DNA of 64,000 bases from JAQGMV01 sp050260255 (lineage in GTDB: Bacteria; Pseudomonadota; Gammaproteobacteria; Burkholderiales; SG8-41), in assembly GCA_050260255.1 (NCBI GenBank), contig JBLNBW010000044.1, positions 1 through 64,000 on the forward strand, read 5' to 3'. Below are positions 35,847 through 45,304 of the stretch, piece by piece; position 1 is the first letter of the stretch, and the number at the start of each line of letters is the position of its first letter. The notes beneath the pieces were generated by a model that was not told the origin of the DNA, ran no database searches, and worked only from the letters and a program-made list of their open reading frames with translations. The position numbers and the translations under genes are program-made.

Positions 35847-37124
35847 ATGAAGATCCATATCAAGAACGGCCGCCTCATCGATCCGCGCAACGGTATCGAC
35901 CGCCACGCGGATGTCTACATCGCCGCCGGCAGGGTCGTCGGGATCGGAGAAGCGCCCAAAAGCTGGAGCGCGAATCGGACGATAGACGCCTCGGGGCTCA
36001 TCGTCTGCCCGGGGCTCGTGGACATCGCGGCGCGGCTGCGCGAGCCCGGGTTCGAATACATGGCCACGCTCGAATCGGAAATGGAGGCGGCGGTGGCCGG
36101 CGGCGTAACGAGCCTCGCATGCCCGCCCGATACGGATCCGCCGCTCGACGAGCCGGGGCTCGTCGAGATGCTCAAGTTCCGCGCGAAGAATCTGAACCAG
36201 GCGCACGTGTATCCGATAGGCGCGCTCACCACGGGACTCAAAGGGCAGCGGCTCACCGAAATGGCGGAGCTCCGCGACGCCGGTTGTGTCGCCTTCTCGC
36301 AGGCCGACGCATCGATTGCCGACAACAGCGTACTGCTGCTCGCGCTCGAGTACGCGTCGACGTTCGGCTTCTCGGTGTGGCTGCGGCCGCAGGATCCCGC
36401 GCTCGCGCGCCACGGCGTTGCGCACGATGGGCAGGTGGCCACGCGACTGGGCCTGCCCGCGATACCGGTGGCGGCGGAAACGGCCGCGCTTGCGACTATC
36501 CTCATCCTTGCGCGGAAAACCGGCGCCCGCGTGCATATCTGCCGGCTCTCCAGCGCCGAGGCCGTCGACATGGTGAGGACGGCGAAAGCGCAAGGCGTTC
36601 CGGTGACCTGCGACGTCTCGGTGCATCACGCGCATTTGTGCGAGCTCGACATCGGCTTCTTCGACCCCAATTGCAACCTCATGCCGCCGCTGCGCAGCCA
36701 GCGCGACCGCGACGCGCTGCGCCGCGGCCTCGCCGACGGCACGATAGACGCGCTGTGCTCGGATCACACGCCGATCGACGACGACGCGAAACAGCTGCCC
36801 TTCTCGGAAGCGGAGCCGGGCGCAACCGGACTGGAGCTCCTATTGCCCCTGACGCTCAAGTGGGCGGAAGAATCGGGCCTCGATGTGGCGCAGGCGCTCG
36901 CCAAGGTCACGTCGATGCCCGCCAGCCTGCTCGGCATCGATGCCGGGCACCTCACGGCGGGCGCCATGGCCGACGTGTGCATCTTCGATCCCGAACGCTA
37001 TTGGAAAATCACGCCAGCCGCCTTGAAAAGCCAGGGAAAGAACACACCTTTCCTCAACCTGGAGCTCAAGGCTAAGGTTTGCTATACGCTGGTCGAAGGC
37101 CAGGTCGTCTACGAAGCGCGCTAG
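35847..37124 (+). CDS. pyrC': Dihydroorotase-like PyrC' (probably inactive, ATCase partner)
   Basis: The 425-residue protein is a class I dihydroorotase homologue, but most metal ligands are missing. The HxH of the VDxHxHLREPG motif reads VDIAARLREPG (A61, R63). The following His/Glu site reads WLRPQDP, and HxxHVS reads HICRLSS. Only the late SDHTP aspartate remains. In Pseudomonas, pyrC' directly follows pyrB and encodes an inactive homologue needed for aspartate transcarbamoylase assembly. The same gene order here supports that role. An active dihydroorotase must be encoded elsewhere. Confidence 0.9.
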   Translation: MKIHIKNGRLIDPRNGIDRHADVYIAAGRVVGIGEAPKSWSANRTIDASGLIVCPGLVDIAARLREPGFEYMATLESEMEAAVAGGVTSLACPPDTDPPLDEPGLVEMLKFRAKNLNQAHVYPIGALTTGLKGQRLTEMAELRDAGCVAFSQADASIADNSVLLLALEYASTFGFSVWLRPQDPALARHGVAHDGQVATRLGLPAIPVAAETAALATILILARKTGARVHICRLSSAEAVDMVRTAKAQGVPVTCDVSVHHAHLCELDIGFFDPNCNLMPPLRSQRDRDALRRGLADGTIDALCSDHTPIDDDAKQLPFSEAEPGATGLELLLPLTLKWAEESGLDVAQALAKVTSMPASLLGIDAGHLTAGAMADVCIFDPERYWKITPAALKSQGKNTPFLNLELKAKVCYTLVEGQVVYEAR

Positions 37125-37194
37125 CGTTCTGGCGGCCGGAACTCCGGCCGTCAGCCGTGTTCACATTCAGCGTCCATTTCCGGAACCCCGCACC

Positions 37195-39228
37195 ATGAAT
37201 CCATTGCTCGATTTTGCCGGCCTGCCCCGGTTTGCCGATTTCAAACCCGAGTACGTCACGCCGGCCGTCGACACCTTGCTCGCGGAAAACCGCGCGCTGA
37301 TCGAGCGCCTGGTGGCGGACAATGGGCCCGTCTCGTGGGCGAGCTTCGTGCAGCCGCTGGAGGACGCCAACGAGCGCCTGTCCCGCGCGTGGGGACAGGT
37401 AGGTCACCTCAACGCCGTGATGAACAGCCCCGAGCTGCGCGATGTCTACAACGCGAATCTGCCGAAGATCACGCAGTACTACACCGAGGTCGGGCAAAAC
37501 CAGGCGCTGTACGCGAAGTTCAAGGCATTGCGTGCCTCATCCGAATTCGCGCAGATCGATCACGCGCAGCGGAAGATCATCGAGAACGAGCTGCGCGATT
37601 TCCGCTTGGGCGGCGCGGAGCTTCCTGCCGAGCACAAGGCACGCTTCACGGAAATCCGGGAACGGCTTGCGAAGGCTTCTTCGCGTTTCAGCGACAACCT
37701 GCTCGATGCAACCAACGCGTTCTCGCACTACGTTATCGACGAGCGCGAGCTCGCCGGCATGCCGGACGACGTGGTCGAAGCCGCGCGCGACGCGGCGCGG
37801 GCCGACAAGCGCGAAGGCTGGAAATTCACGCTGCATGCACCGTCCTACTTGCCAGTGATGCAGTACGCCGATCACCGACCGCTGCGTGAGCTCATGTACA
37901 AGGCGTACGTCACGCGCGCGGCCGAGTTCGGCCCGCCGGAATGGAACAATACGCCGCTGATTGCCGAGATCCTCGAGCTGCGCAAGGAAATGGCGCAGCT
38001 GCTGGGCTTCGCGAATTACGCGGAATACTCGCTCGAAGCCAAGATGGCGGAGTCGCCGCGCCAGGTGCTCGATTTTCTCGAGCAGCTCGCCGCACGCGCC
38101 AAACCGTATGCCGAGCGCGATCTGGAAGAGCTCAAAACCTTTGCACGCGATGCCTTGGGCATGACGCAGCTCGAAGCGTGGGACTATGCCTATGTGTCGG
38201 AGAAACTCCGTGCTGCGCGCTATTCCTTCTCGGATCAGGAAGTGAAGGAGTACTTCCCCGAGACGACCGTGCTGCCGGGTATGTTCAAACTCGTCGGCAC
38301 TTTGTACGGGCTCAGCATAGAGCCCAGCGAGGCGCCGTTGTGGCATCCCGATGTACGGTTCTATTCGATACGCGACCGGGACGGCGAGCTGGTCGGCCAG
38401 TTCTACGCCGATTTGTACGCGCGCCCGAGCAAGCGGGGCGGCGCATGGATGGACGAAGCGATTGCGCGGCGGCAGAAGGACGGCGGCGTGCAAAAGCCGG
38501 TCGCGTATCTCAACTGCAATTTTTCCGGCCCGGTCGGCGGCAAGCCCGCGTTGTTTACGCACGACGAAGTGATCACGCTGTTTCACGAGTTCGGCCACGG
38601 TCTGCACCATCTGCTGACCCGGGTGAACCACCTCGGCGTCTCCGGCATCAATGGCGTGGAATGGGACGCGGTAGAGTTGCCCAGCCAGTTCATGGAGAAC
38701 TTCTGCTGGGAATGGGACGTCGTCGAGCCGATGACGAGGCACTGCGAGACGGGAGCGAAGCTTCCCCGGGCGCTGTTCGACAAGATGATAGCGGCGAAGA
38801 ATTTCCAGAGCGGCATGCAGATGGTGCGGCAGCTCGAGTTCTCGTTGTTCGATCTGCATCTGCACTATGACTACGATCCGGCGTCCGGCAAGACTGCGCT
38901 CGAGCTGCTCGACGAGATCCGCAAGCAGGTGGCGGTCGTCATACCGCCGGCATACAACCGCTTTCCGAATAATTTCTCGCACATCTTTGCGGGAGGGTAC
39001 GCGGCAGGCTATTACAGCTACAAGTGGGCGGAGGTGCTGTCTGCGGACGCTTACAGCCTGTTCGAAGAGAACGGCGTGCTCGATCCGCTGACCGGCAAGC
39101 GCTTCTGGAACGAGATCCTCGGCGTCGGCGGCAGCCGACCGGCGATGGAGTCGTTCGTGGCGTTCCGCGGCAGGGCGCCGAAAATCGACGCGCTGCTGCG
39201 GCACAGTGGGCTCGCCGAAGCGTTATAA
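37195..39228 (+). CDS. prlC: Oligopeptidase A (M3 metallopeptidase)
   Basis: This cytosolic zinc peptidase degrades short peptides and cleaved signal peptides. The zinc motif HEFGH starts at H464, with a third ligand glutamate about 25 residues later in the NGVEWDAVELPSQFMENF stretch. The 677-residue length and the N-terminal sequence NPLLDFAGLPRFADF are typical. The ATG at 37195 is 70 bases after pyrC'. Confidence 0.95.
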   Translation: MNPLLDFAGLPRFADFKPEYVTPAVDTLLAENRALIERLVADNGPVSWASFVQPLEDANERLSRAWGQVGHLNAVMNSPELRDVYNANLPKITQYYTEVGQNQALYAKFKALRASSEFAQIDHAQRKIIENELRDFRLGGAELPAEHKARFTEIRERLAKASSRFSDNLLDATNAFSHYVIDERELAGMPDDVVEAARDAARADKREGWKFTLHAPSYLPVMQYADHRPLRELMYKAYVTRAAEFGPPEWNNTPLIAEILELRKEMAQLLGFANYAEYSLEAKMAESPRQVLDFLEQLAARAKPYAERDLEELKTFARDALGMTQLEAWDYAYVSEKLRAARYSFSDQEVKEYFPETTVLPGMFKLVGTLYGLSIEPSEAPLWHPDVRFYSIRDRDGELVGQFYADLYARPSKRGGAWMDEAIARRQKDGGVQKPVAYLNCNFSGPVGGKPALFTHDEVITLFHEFGHGLHHLLTRVNHLGVSGINGVEWDAVELPSQFMENFCWEWDVVEPMTRHCETGAKLPRALFDKMIAAKNFQSGMQMVRQLEFSLFDLHLHYDYDPASGKTALELLDEIRKQVAVVIPPAYNRFPNNFSHIFAGGYAAGYYSYKWAEVLSADAYSLFEENGVLDPLTGKRFWNEILGVGGSRPAMESFVAFRGRAPKIDALLRHSGLAEAL

Positions 39229-39286
39229 AGCACCTGTTCGCGCGCGACTCTGCGGTGTTAGAGTCCACCGCGGAGGTGAATCCATC

Positions 39287-39754
39287 ATGAAAAGAATCGT
39301 CGCCATACTTGTGCTTTTGTCATGTGGCGTGGCGCCGCTGCACGCGGCGCAACTGTACCGCTGGGTCGATGCCCAGGGCCGCGTCGAGTGGCGCGACACG
39401 CCGCCGCCGGAGAACGCCAAGCAGGTAGAGCAGCGCCGCGTGCAGGGCAACCTCACGCCCAGCACCGGGCTGCCTTACGCCGTGCAGCAGGCGGCGAAGA
39501 ATTTTCCCGTGACGCTGTGGACGACCGCCTGCGGCGTGGTGTGCGACAAGGCCAAAAGCCATCTCGTCGCGCGCCGCATTCCGTTCGTCGAGAAGGACGC
39601 CAAGGCAGACAACGAGGAGTTCCGCAAAATCACGGGCACGATGGAAGTACCGGTGCTGCTCGTGGGACGCCAGCAGCTCAAAGGGTATTCGGCGGCCGAC
39701 TGGGATGCAGCGCTCGACGCGGCCGGCTACCCGCACGCTTCCGCTACGCCCTAG
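39287..39754 (+). CDS. Exported DUF4124 / glutaredoxin-like protein
   Basis: This 155-residue protein has a signal peptide (MKRIVAILVLLSCGVAPLHA). A DUF4124 segment follows (QLYRWVDAQGRVEWRDTPPP), then a thioredoxin-fold glutaredoxin-like domain with ACGVVCDKAK, a CxxxC pair rather than CxxC. GTMEVPVLLVG is the cis-proline strand. GGAGGT lies before the ATG at 39287, which settles the start. It presumably acts in the periplasm; substrate and redox role are unknown. xth follows within 3 bases. Confidence 0.85.
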   Translation: MKRIVAILVLLSCGVAPLHAAQLYRWVDAQGRVEWRDTPPPENAKQVEQRRVQGNLTPSTGLPYAVQQAAKNFPVTLWTTACGVVCDKAKSHLVARRIPFVEKDAKADNEEFRKITGTMEVPVLLVGRQQLKGYSAADWDAALDAAGYPHASATP

Positions 39755-39756
39755 TC

Positions 39757-40527
39757 ATGCGCATCGCGACCTGGAACGTCAATTCGCTGAAGATTCGTCT
39801 GCCGCACCTGCTGCAGTGGCTGGCATCGCACCAGCCCGATGTCATGTGCCTGCAGGAGACGAAGCTCGAAGACGCCGCGTTTCCCAGGGATGACATTGCG
39901 GCAGCGGGCTACCAGGTGCTCTGCTGCGGGCAGAAGACATACAACGGCGTTGCCATACTGTCGCGCCAACCGGCGAGCGATGTCGTCGATGCGCTGCCCG
40001 ACTTCGACACCACGCACAAGCGCCTGCTCGCCGCCACGATCGCTGGGGTGCGCTACGTCTGCGTTTACGTGCCGAATGGGGAGAGTCCGACGTCGGACAA
40101 GTATCCGTTCAAGCTCGGCTGGCTCTCGGCATTGCGAGACTGGCTGAAAGCCGAACTCGGCCGCCATCCGCGGCTCGCGGTGCTGGGCGACTTCAACATC
40201 GCGCCGGAAGAGCGCGACGTGCATGATCCGGCGCTGTGGGCAGGGCGCATACATTTCACCGAGCCGGAGAAAGCGGCGTTGCGCGAGCTCTACGCGCTCG
40301 GTCTCAAGGACAGCTTCCGCCTGTTCGAGCAGCCGCCCGGCTCCTACACGTGGTGGGATTACCGCATGAATGCGTTCCGTCGCAAGATGGGGCTGCGCAT
40401 CGATCACATCCTGGTGTCGCCGGCGCTCGCGGCATCATGCAAAGCCTGCACCGTAGACGTCGAGCCGCGACGGCTGGAACGGCCTTCGGATCACGCTCCG
40501 GTCTTTGCCGACTTTTCAGCGGCGTGA
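39757..40527 (+). CDS. xth: Exodeoxyribonuclease III
   Basis: This Mg-dependent AP endonuclease / 3' exonuclease repairs abasic sites and damaged 3' ends. Motifs in order are ATWNVNSLKIRLPHL, LQETKLED, CVYVPNGE, LGDFNIAPEERD, and the catalytic RIDHILVS and RPSDHAPVFADF at the end. The 256-residue length is normal. It starts two bases after the stop of the DUF4124-glutaredoxin gene. The downstream 90 bases contain the gene-less repeat element. Confidence 0.95.
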   Translation: MRIATWNVNSLKIRLPHLLQWLASHQPDVMCLQETKLEDAAFPRDDIAAAGYQVLCCGQKTYNGVAILSRQPASDVVDALPDFDTTHKRLLAATIAGVRYVCVYVPNGESPTSDKYPFKLGWLSALRDWLKAELGRHPRLAVLGDFNIAPEERDVHDPALWAGRIHFTEPEKAALRELYALGLKDSFRLFEQPPGSYTWWDYRMNAFRRKMGLRIDHILVSPALAASCKACTVDVEPRRLERPSDHAPVFADFSAA

Positions 40528-40530
40528 ACC

Positions 40531-40631
40531 GTGAGTTCTGACTGGTGACTGGAACGCGAACGGCCGCACCGTTCTCTGGCCTCACCCCTTACTCCTCACT
40601 CTTCACCGCGTAGCGCTCACTCCTCACTGTC
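40531..40631. repeat. Gene-less copy of the GTGAGGAGT inverted-repeat element
   Basis: Bases 40531-40550 read GTGAGTTCTGACTGGTGACT. Bases 40580-40606 and 40616-40631 carry CCTCACCCCTTACTCCTCAC and CTCACTCCTCAC. These are oppositely oriented ends of the kind that bound the four-helix-bundle gene at 782-1223, but with no gene between. The right end runs into the last codons of ntrC. Confidence 0.5.
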
Positions 40632-42017
40632 TTTCGCATCGATCTTGAGCTCCTGCACCTTGCGCGTAAGCGTGTTGCGGCCGACGCCGAGGAGATGCGC
40701 GGCCTCGATGCGCCGCCCGCCCGTGTGGGCCAGCGCACGCAGGATGAGCGTCTTCTCGAACTGGCGCGTGAGCTCGTCCATGATCGCCGTCTCGCCGCGG
40801 TTGAGCCGCTGATCCGCTTCGCGGTCCAACGCAGCGGCCCAGTCTTCGCCCGGCGTGCTCGCGTTGTCGCCTCGCAGCTCGGGCGGCAGGTCGGTTACTT
40901 CGATGTTCATCGCCGGCGCCATCACGGTCAGCCAATGGCACACGTTTTCCAGCTGGCGCACATTGCCGGGCCAGTCCTGCCCCTGCAGGTATTTGAGGGC
41001 GGCATCGGATAGACGCTTGGCTTCCACACCGAGCTCGCGCGCACTTTTCTGCAGGAAGTGGCGGGTAAGCAGCGGAATGTCTTCGCGTCTTTCGCGCAAC
41101 GGCGGCAGCCGCAACCGTATGACGTTCAGGCGGTGAAAGAGATCTTCCCGGAACAAACCCTGCCGAACACGGGCCTCGAGATCCTGGTGTGTCGCGGCGA
41201 TGACGCGCACGTTGGCCTTGATGGGCTGATGGCCGCCGACGCGATAGAAATTGCCGTCCGAGAGCACGCGCAGCAGCCGCGTCTGCAGCTCCGCCGGCAT
41301 GTCGCCGATCTCGTCGAGAAACAGCGTGCCCCCTTCCGCCTGCTCGAAACGCCCGCGGCGCATGGTTTGAGCGCCCGTGAATGCGCCACGCTCATGGCCG
41401 AACAATTCGGACTCGAGCAGCTCCTTGGGTATCGCCGCCGTGTTGAGGGCGATGAACGGCCGCGATGCACGCGGGCTGTGCTTGTGCAGCGCGCTCGCGA
41501 CGAGCTCCTTGCCCGTCCCCGACTCACCGGTGATGAGCACCGTCGCCTGCGATTGCGACAGTCGACCGATTGCGCGAAATACCTCCTGCATCGCCGGCGC
41601 CTGACCCAGCATTTCGGGCGTGGCATCGGTCGTCTCGGCCGCAGTCTCGTGCGAAAGGCTCTCTTCGGTCGCGCGCCGTATCAGCTCCACCGCATGATCG
41701 ACGTCGAACGGCTTGGGCAAGTACTCGTACGCGCCCCCTTGAAACGCCGCCACCGCGCTCTCGAGATCCGAGTAGGCGGTCATGATGATCACGGGCAGCC
41801 CTGGATAGCGCTCCTTGGCCTTTTGCAGCAGCTCCAAACCGGATTCGCCCGGCATGCGGATGTCGCTCACGATCACTTGCGGCGTCTCGCTGTCCAGCGC
41901 CACGAGCGCCTGACGCGCCGATTCGAAAGTCTTGAACGAAATATTCTCGCGGGTGAGCGCTTTCTCGAACACCCAGCGTATCGACCGGTCGTCGTCTATG
42001 ATCCACACCGGCTTCAT
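40617..42017 (-). CDS. ntrC: Nitrogen regulation response regulator NtrC (NR-I)
   Basis: NtrC activates sigma-54 promoters under nitrogen limitation when phosphorylated by NtrB. The receiver domain has the phospho-acceptor D52 in VIVSDIRMP and K at YLPKPFD. The AAA+ domain (~140-380) has Walker A GESGTGKE, the sigma-54-contact GAFTGA loop and FLDEIGDMP. A Fis-type HTH (LGVGRNTLTRKVQEL) ends the protein. The ATG at 42017 gives 466 residues. The last residues, DSEE, are encoded by the GTGAGGAGTGAG repeat, so the native C-terminus may have been altered. Confidence 0.96.
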   Translation of the reverse strand: MKPVWIIDDDRSIRWVFEKALTRENISFKTFESARQALVALDSETPQVIVSDIRMPGESGLELLQKAKERYPGLPVIIMTAYSDLESAVAAFQGGAYEYLPKPFDVDHAVELIRRATEESLSHETAAETTDATPEMLGQAPAMQEVFRAIGRLSQSQATVLITGESGTGKELVASALHKHSPRASRPFIALNTAAIPKELLESELFGHERGAFTGAQTMRRGRFEQAEGGTLFLDEIGDMPAELQTRLLRVLSDGNFYRVGGHQPIKANVRVIAATHQDLEARVRQGLFREDLFHRLNVIRLRLPPLRERREDIPLLTRHFLQKSARELGVEAKRLSDAALKYLQGQDWPGNVRQLENVCHWLTVMAPAMNIEVTDLPPELRGDNASTPGEDWAAALDREADQRLNRGETAIMDELTRQFEKTLILRALAHTGGRRIEAAHLLGVGRNTLTRKVQELKIDAKDSEE

Positions 42018-42039
42018 GAGCACCGCCTTTCGTTGATCA

Positions 42040-43134
42040 TCATGCTGTCGCCGGGCCGGCACGGTGCGCCTCGCACACCGGCAGCAATATCGTGAACACG
42101 GTGTTGCCCGGCACGCTCTCGAGCGTGAGGGTCCCGTGATGCTGCGAAATGAAATTCTGCGCGAGCGTGAGGCCAAGCCCCGTGCCGCCTTCGCGTCCCG
42201 AGACGAGCGGATAGAACACGCGCTCCTTCATGGCCTCCGGTATGCCGGGCCCGTTGTCCCTGATCGTCACTTCGATGGCATGGCGATAACGCTTGCGGGC
42301 CAGCGTCACCTGCCGAGCGATGCGGGTGCGCAACGTGATTTCTCCGGGTTCGGCATCCGTCCCGCGTCCGACGATCGCCTGCGCTGCGTTGCGCACGATA
42401 TTGAGCACCGCCTGTATCAACTGCTCGCGGTCACCGGTGATCGACGGCAAGCTCGTGTCGTAATCGCGCTTCACCCGGATGCCGCGCGGATATTCGGCGA
42501 GGATCACGCTGCGAACCCGCTCCAGCACTTCGTGAATGTTGACCTGCGTCGGCTGCGGCAGGCGGTGCGGCGTGAGCAGGCGATCCATGAGCGCTTGGAG
42601 GCGGTCGGCCTCCTTCATGATCACCTGGGTGTATTCATGAAGATTGGGACGCTCGAGCTCACGATCGAGCAATTGCGCGGCGCCGCGTATGCCGCCCAAC
42701 GGGTTCTTGATCTCATGCGCGAGATTGCGTATCAGCTCGCGATTGGCGTGAGTCTGATCGAGGATGCGCTCCTCGCGCGCGATCTTGAGCTGCTGCTCGA
42801 TGTGACGGAGTTCGAGGATGAAGCCTGGCTCGTGCGCCGGCTCGGTGAGCTCCACGGGCGTGACCGTACACGATAGGCGCAGCTTGCCGTCCTCCATGGC
42901 GAACTCGAGGTCGTGCTCGGTGTATGTCGCCTTGTCCTGGCGCGCATGCTCGATCGCGCCGTGGAGCACGCCATTGCCGGGGAAGACTTCGTCGAGCGGG
43001 ACGTCCTGCGCATTGCGGCTGGATACCTTGAAGAGGTTCTCGGCGGCGGGATTCATGTAGCGCACGAAGCCGTCTTCGCTCACGAGCACGACCGCCGTGG
43101 CAAGGAGTTCCAGTCCAGCGAGCACGGCGATCAT
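42040..43134 (-). CDS. ntrB: Nitrogen regulation sensor kinase NtrB (NR-II)
   Basis: NtrB phosphorylates or dephosphorylates NtrC under the control of PII. An N-terminal PAS domain (~10-115) is followed by the phospho-accepting H140 in NLAHEIKNPLGGIRGAAQLL. The ATPase domain has the N box NIVRNAAQAI, the G1 box DNGPGIP and the G2 box GREGGTGLGL. No membrane segment is seen, as expected for a cytosolic kinase. 364 residues. It precedes ntrC by 22 bases. Confidence 0.96.
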   Translation of the reverse strand: MIAVLAGLELLATAVVLVSEDGFVRYMNPAAENLFKVSSRNAQDVPLDEVFPGNGVLHGAIEHARQDKATYTEHDLEFAMEDGKLRLSCTVTPVELTEPAHEPGFILELRHIEQQLKIAREERILDQTHANRELIRNLAHEIKNPLGGIRGAAQLLDRELERPNLHEYTQVIMKEADRLQALMDRLLTPHRLPQPTQVNIHEVLERVRSVILAEYPRGIRVKRDYDTSLPSITGDREQLIQAVLNIVRNAAQAIVGRGTDAEPGEITLRTRIARQVTLARKRYRHAIEVTIRDNGPGIPEAMKERVFYPLVSGREGGTGLGLTLAQNFISQHHGTLTLESVPGNTVFTILLPVCEAHRAGPATA

Positions 43135-43198
43135 GTCCGTGCGCCCGACACAGGGATGCAGCCGGATTCACCCGGCTGGGAAGGAAGGAGCGCCGGTC

Positions 43199-43678
43199 TT
43201 AACGCAGACCGGAAAGCTCTTTCTTGAGATTCGCGATATTGTTCTCGTGGAGCTGCACGCGCTTTTGATAGGGCTCGAGCCGGTCCAGCACCCGCTGATA
43301 GTTGCGTTCGTTGCCCTGCCGTATGCTTTCCTGCTCCGCAAGCTCCTTCTTTGCCTGCTCCAGCAGCTTCTGCTCGTTGGTGAGCTCCTGCTCGAGGATC
43401 TTGCGCCGATCGATGTCCCGCTGCTGCTGCGTTTGCGCGTCCACTTTCGGGAAATTCGACGGTGTCGCCGCTGGTGCCTTTGCGGCCGGCTTCGGCGGCG
43501 GAGGCACCGAATTGATCGGCCCCACGTTGAGCTGCTTGCAGCCGCGCGCTTCGGCCTTGATGTTCGTGAAGCGGCGGTTGCCCCCTTCGTCGGTACACTC
43601 CCAGATCTCGGCGCGCAGCGACGAGGCGCAGGCGCCGAGCAGCAGTGCAAGGATGAGTGTACGCATGGGCATCGTCAT
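43199..43678 (-). CDS. Exported DUF4124 coiled-coil protein
   Basis: This 159-residue protein starts with a signal peptide (MRTLILALLLGACASSLRA from the third ATG at 43666; the frame opens at 43678). A DUF4124 segment (EIWECTDEGGNRRFTNI) follows, then a Pro/Ala linker and a long charged helix (residues ~80-155; DIDRRKILEQELTNEQKLLE) likely to form a coiled coil. Relatives sit between glnA and ntrB in many betaproteobacteria. Function is unknown; it may share the nitrogen-regulated transcript, although a terminator sits between it and glnA. Confidence 0.8.
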   Translation of the reverse strand: MTMPMRTLILALLLGACASSLRAEIWECTDEGGNRRFTNIKAEARGCKQLNVGPINSVPPPPKPAAKAPAATPSNFPKVDAQTQQQRDIDRRKILEQELTNEQKLLEQAKKELAEQESIRQGNERNYQRVLDRLEPYQKRVQLHENNIANLKKELSGLR

Positions 43679-43784
43679 TGTCGGTGTTATAGGCTGCCGC
43701 AGGAAGGACGCGGTTCACGGCACGCGTCACTGGGCGACAGTCTAAGTCAGCACTCGTCATATGACAATGCACGTGCGCTTTTCC

Positions 43785-43816
43785 AAAAAAGAAGGCGGGC
43801 GCGAGGGCCCGCCTTC
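43785..43816 (-). terminator. Intrinsic terminator after glnA
   Basis: A perfect ten-pair stem, GAAGGCGGGC (43791-43800) and GCCCGCCTTC (43807-43816), with a six-base loop is followed by TTTTTT on the minus strand (43790-43785). It lies 22 bases past the glnA stop. It should separate abundant glnA mRNA from the downstream ntrBC genes, perhaps incompletely. Confidence 0.9.
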
Positions 43817-43837
43817 GCTTCGTGCCGCAGGCCCGGG

Positions 43838-45250
43838 TTACAGGCTGTAATACATCTGGAACTCGACCGGGTGAGTCGTCATCCGGAACAACGTGACTTC
43901 TTCCATCTTCAACGCGATGTACGCGTCGATCATGTCGTTGGAGAACACGCCGCCGCGGGTGAGGAACTCGCGGTCCTTGTCCAGGTGCTCCAGAGCCATG
44001 TCCAGCGACGAGCACACATTCGGCACCTTCTTCGCCTCTTCCGGCGGCAGATCGTAGAGGTTCTTGTCGATCGGATCGCCGGGGTGGATCTTGTTCTGGA
44101 TGCCGTCGAGGCCGGCCATCATCATTGCGGTGAACGCGAGATACGGGTTCGCCGTCGGATCCGGGAAGCGCACTTCGATGCGGCGCGCTTTCGGGCTTGT
44201 CACGTACGGAATGCGTACCGAGGCCGAGCGATTGCGCGCGGAGTAGGCGAGGTTGATCGGCGCTTCGAAGCCGGGCACCAGGCGCTTGTACGAGTTCGTG
44301 CCCGGGTTGGTGATGGCGTTCAGCGCCTTGGCGTGCTTGATGATGCCGCCGATGTAATACAGCGCGAGCTCCGACAGCCCGGAGTAGCCGTTGCCGCTGA
44401 ACAGGTTCTGGCCGCCTTTCCACAGCGACTGGTGTACGTGCATGCCGGAACCGTTGTCGCCCACGACAGGCTTCGGCATGAAGGTCGCAGTCTTGCCGTA
44501 GGAGTGCGCAACGTTATGCACCGTGTACTTAAGGATCTGCATCCAGTCGGCGCGCTTCACCAGGCTGTTGAACTTGGTGCCGATCTCGCACTGTCCCGGC
44601 GCCGCAACCTCGTGGTGATGAACTTCGACTTCGACGCCCTGCTCTTCGAGCGCAAGGCACATCGCCGAGCGGATGTCCTGCAGCGAATCGACCGGCGGAA
44701 CGGGGAAATAGCCGCCCTTCACCGGCGGGCGATGGCCCATGTTGCCGCCCTCGAAGTCTTCCGCCGTGGACCACGGCGCTTCTTCGGACTTGATCTTCAC
44801 GTACGAGCCCGACATGTCGACGTTCCAGGTGACCGAGTCGAAAATGAAGAACTCGGGCTCGGGACCGAAGTAAGCGGTATCGCCTATGCCGGTGGACTTG
44901 AGATACGCCTCGCCGCGCTTGGCGATCGAGCGCGGATCGCGGTCATAGCCCTTGCCGTCGGCAGGCTCGATGACGTCGCAGGTGAGAATGAGCGTGGCTT
45001 CGTCAGTGAACGGGTCCATGCGCGCGCTCTCGGGATCCGGCATGAGCAGCATGTCGGACGCCTGGATGCCTTTCCATCCGGCAATGGACGAACCGTCGAA
45101 GGCATGGCCGTCAGTGAACTTGTCTTCCCCGAAATGTTTGGCTGGCACCGACACGTGCTGTTCCTTGCCCCGGGTGTCGGTGAAGCGCAGATCAACGAAT
45201 TTCGTTTCGTTGTCTTTGAGCATTTTCATTACATTGGCAGCGCCTGCCAT
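43838..45250 (-). CDS. glnA: Glutamine synthetase, type I
   Basis: GlnA assimilates ammonium into glutamine as a dodecamer. The 470-residue length is typical. Motifs include FDGSSIAGWKGI, the metal-site GPEPEFFIFDSV, NGSGMHVHQSLW and NRSASVRIP. The adenylylation tyrosine is Y399 in KNLYDLPPEE, so GlnE control is expected. A sigma-54 promoter and NtrC enhancer lie upstream, a strong terminator downstream, and ntrBC beyond it. Confidence 0.98.
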   Translation of the reverse strand: MAGAANVMKMLKDNETKFVDLRFTDTRGKEQHVSVPAKHFGEDKFTDGHAFDGSSIAGWKGIQASDMLLMPDPESARMDPFTDEATLILTCDVIEPADGKGYDRDPRSIAKRGEAYLKSTGIGDTAYFGPEPEFFIFDSVTWNVDMSGSYVKIKSEEAPWSTAEDFEGGNMGHRPPVKGGYFPVPPVDSLQDIRSAMCLALEEQGVEVEVHHHEVAAPGQCEIGTKFNSLVKRADWMQILKYTVHNVAHSYGKTATFMPKPVVGDNGSGMHVHQSLWKGGQNLFSGNGYSGLSELALYYIGGIIKHAKALNAITNPGTNSYKRLVPGFEAPINLAYSARNRSASVRIPYVTSPKARRIEVRFPDPTANPYLAFTAMMMAGLDGIQNKIHPGDPIDKNLYDLPPEEAKKVPNVCSSLDMALEHLDKDREFLTRGGVFSNDMIDAYIALKMEEVTLFRMTTHPVEFQMYYSL

Positions 45251-45304
45251 CGTATTCTCCTAATAATTGAAGCTGCGAGTCCCGTACTGACGGGAGCCCG
45301 GTTC

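Noticed and set aside
35847..37124. Active dihydroorotase call
   Set aside because: Most metal ligands are replaced, so a catalytic role is unlikely despite overall similarity.
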